Assembly (NCBI GenBank): GCA_900769815.1
Contig: CAAGID010000025.1
Coordinates: 1-8,076, forward strand
Source: Clostridia bacterium
Lineage (GTDB): Bacteria; Bacillota; Clostridia; Christensenellales; QALW01
Direction of reading: 5' to 3'
DNA length: 8,076 nucleotides
Both the position numbers and the translations under genes were made by a program. This document shows, in pieces, positions 6,754-8,076 of the stretch. Each line of letters begins with the position of its first letter. Within the stretch, counting starts at the first letter, position 1. The notes beneath the pieces are model-generated. The model worked only from the letters and a program-made list of their open reading frames with translations. It had not been told where the DNA came from and did not search any database.

Positions 6754-6813
6754 TTGAATTGTAGGTTTTTTATGAGTCACTAGAAGGTGTTCACTTTGTT
6801 TGAGTTAATGCAC
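6754..6813 (+). repeat. Diverged direct repeat, copy B
   Basis: It shares, in order, TTGAATT, a T6 run, TCACT, AGGTGTTC and TTAATGCAC with 6449-6495. The two copies bracket about 258 bases. Copy B carries small insertions relative to copy A. It falls between the minus-strand terminator at 6707-6738 and the stop codon of the small membrane-protein gene, in the 3' untranslated part of that transcript. Confidence 0.45.
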
Positions 6814-6828
6814 AGTTAACCTTTTCTG

Positions 6829-7095
6829 TCATTTATCATATGGGACATATGGAAGTTTGTACATAAAAATCAAATATACAAGTACGCTTATTAAAGCTAA
6901 TATACGAAATGCCCAATGTATAGTAGATAAAACCAAAGAAACCAACATAAAAAGCACAACAGGAATAAACCATACCGACAATTTTTTTCTTAGTAATCTG
7001 CCACAATGGGGACATTTTTTTGTATTACGTAACGGCGGTCGAACGGTTAAAGAATATGGTTTGATTTCCTTTTTACACACTGGGCATTTTTTCAT
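6829..7095 (-). CDS. Small zinc-ribbon membrane protein of unknown function
   Basis: An 88-residue protein with two parts. Residues 1-40 hold two CxxC knuckles (C4, C7 and C28, C31) in the forms CPVCKKE and CPHCGRL, a typical four-Cys zinc ribbon, followed by a basic RKK patch. Residues about 42-60 and 62-80 are two hydrophobic helices with a short turn between them. The predicted topology is a cytoplasmic zinc ribbon anchored by a helical hairpin, with both ends inside; the basic patch before the first helix supports this. AAGGAGG (7105-7111 on the complement) is nine bases from the ATG and overlaps the stop codon of the upstream gene, with 14 bases between the two genes. This indicates one operon and probably coupled translation. 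Proteins of this shape are common in clostridia, but I cannot assign a role. A helper or regulator for the secreted upstream product is possible but unproven. Confidence 0.82.
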   Translation of the reverse strand: MKKCPVCKKEIKPYSLTVRPPLRNTKKCPHCGRLLRKKLSVWFIPVVLFMLVSLVLSTIHWAFRILALISVLVYLIFMYKLPYVPYDK

Positions 7096-7109
7096 ATATA
7101 TATTCCTCC

Positions 7110-8076
7110 TTAGAAATTGTTGAAAATTCTTACTTCTTTTATTCGATTATCCTCATCAAATACATACTCCGCATGAGAATATGCATTAAAAGATATATTG
7201 ATAACTCGGTCTCCAATTTGTACTTCGGATGTTGCCATTCCCAAAACTGTAGAAGCAATACTCAACGCATTAGCATAATCATCTAGGTCATATAAACTGG
7301 CAATTAAAGAACCAAAATCCAATGCATTTGATTCTTCGGTTACTAATTGTGTAATATCTACCAACAAAGCCACTTCAGGACAATAATATCCTAAAACCAA
7401 TTCTGCAATAGATTCATATAATCCATTATATGAACCGAGCGTCAATGCGTTTATGTTGGAACTAGTTACAAACGACGCTGTTGTATTATTCGTTTCTGCA
7501 CAATAGTATTTTCCATTGTTTCCTTTATAATCATATAATTGATTATATTCATTTTTGCTTCTTATCGTGTCTATAGAAATTTTCGCCGAATTTGCAAAAC
7601 TATTATAACCCCACGCCTTCAAAGGATATTTATCTGCCAATAAAATCATTTGTGAGTAATAATGAGATAATGCTATTACTTTTAAATAATCATCTGATGA
7701 TAGTATCAGTCTATCTTGTAATGATGGTGACATTATTCGATATCCACATTTCGAACAAACATAATAACCATCACTTTGAAGTATCATATTATGCTTTGTT
7801 ACATCACGATAATTAGAACCGCCACAATAGTTTACAGTTATTGTCATGCAATCCTGAAAACCACCGTCAGCAGTAGTAGCGGTAATTGTAGTAATACCTG
7901 CTTTTTTCGCTGTCACTTTACCCGTATAATAATCTACCGTGGCAATCTCTTCATTGCTGCTGCTCCATCTGATGCTCTTATTTGTTGCATTTTCAGGACA
8001 CACGCATGCAGTTAATTGCAACGTATCTCCTACGTTCATAACTTCATTTTCAGAAGAAATCTTAACACATTCAACC
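7110..8076 (-). CDS. Secreted or surface protein with a Big_2 domain, 5' end outside the window
   Basis: The frame stays open to the right edge. The 12 codons upstream of the ATG at 8039 read on in a Big_2-like sequence (VECVKISSENEV), so that ATG is internal and the real start lies outside. About 321 residues are visible. Numbered from that Met, residues 1-70 complete a bacterial Ig-like group 2 domain: VGDTLQL, then PENATNKSIRWSSSN, IATVD, GKVTAKKAGITTITA and a closing ITV strand. These domains occur in extracellular adhesins and cell-wall proteins, so export is expected although any signal peptide would be off the window. Residues 92-100 hold a CSKCGY knuckle (C95, C98), followed by SPSLQDRLILSSDDYLKV. 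The rest, about 120-309, is an unrecognised domain rich in Ser, Asn and Tyr, with no membrane anchor or sorting signal at the C-terminus (it ends IFNNF). The gene leads an operon with the zinc-ribbon membrane protein. Codon use is more AT-rich than in gap or polC, which suggests accessory or weakly expressed status. Confidence 0.85.
   Translation of the reverse strand, partial: VECVKISSENEVMNVGDTLQLTACVCPENATNKSIRWSSSNEEIATVDYYTGKVTAKKAGITTITATTADGGFQDCMTITVNYCGGSNYRDVTKHNMILQSDGYYVCSKCGYRIMSPSLQDRLILSSDDYLKVIALSHYYSQMILLADKYPLKAWGYNSFANSAKISIDTIRSKNEYNQLYDYKGNNGKYYCAETNNTTASFVTSSNINALTLGSYNGLYESIAELVLGYYCPEVALLVDITQLVTEESNALDFGSLIASLYDLDDYANALSIASTVLGMATSEVQIGDRVINISFNAYSHAEYVFDEDNRIKEVRIFNNF

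Noticed and set aside
8037..8039. ATG at 8039 as the true start of the Big_2 protein
   Set aside because: The frame continues upstream without a stop to the window edge in Big_2-like sequence, and no ribosome binding site precedes the ATG.
1..8076. CRISPR arrays, tRNA or rRNA genes
   Set aside because: No regularly spaced identical repeats and no tRNA T-arm or rRNA signature were seen anywhere on either strand.

Overview
The window looks like chromosome from a low-GC member of the Firmicutes, most likely a gut-type clostridium (Oscillospiraceae/Ruminococcaceae or a near relative). This rests on a PolC-type replicative polymerase, strong AGGAGG-like ribosome binding sites, A/T-rich intergenic DNA with intrinsic terminators, and a secreted protein with a Big_2 domain. 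The lineage is an inference; no rRNA marker is present.

Layout from left to right. Bases 1-111 hold no gene but are dense in hairpins. They resemble the end of an IS200/IS605-type element (possibly the 3' part of a TnpB-associated RNA), and the last hairpin also serves as a minus-strand terminator. Next on the minus strand come a 240-residue protein of unknown function (112-834, GTG start) and polC (914-5059), separated by a strong terminator. PolC is divergent from gap (5288-6316, plus strand), which encodes a type I glyceraldehyde-3-phosphate dehydrogenase. Both polC and gap have recognisable sigma-A-like promoters in the shared 228-base gap. After the gap terminator lies about 450 bases without a convincing gene but with several hairpins and a diverged direct repeat. 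At the right edge is a minus-strand pair. A secreted or surface protein with a Big_2 domain (5' end outside the window) is followed 14 bases later by an 88-residue zinc-ribbon protein with two membrane segments, then a terminator.

The most notable observation is in PolC. The polymerase, PHP, OB and zinc-binding parts and the clamp-binding tail all look intact. The embedded 3'-5' proofreading exonuclease is kept as a full-length in-frame domain, but every catalytic acidic residue and the motif-III histidine appear replaced: DxE became TxR, the motif-II Asp became Thr, and motif III became T-x4-E. The replicase therefore probably cannot proofread with this domain. Either the PHP domain, whose metal ligands look conserved, or a separate exonuclease may do it instead. 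The remaining genes look like ordinary housekeeping or accessory genes and do not form one pathway with PolC.
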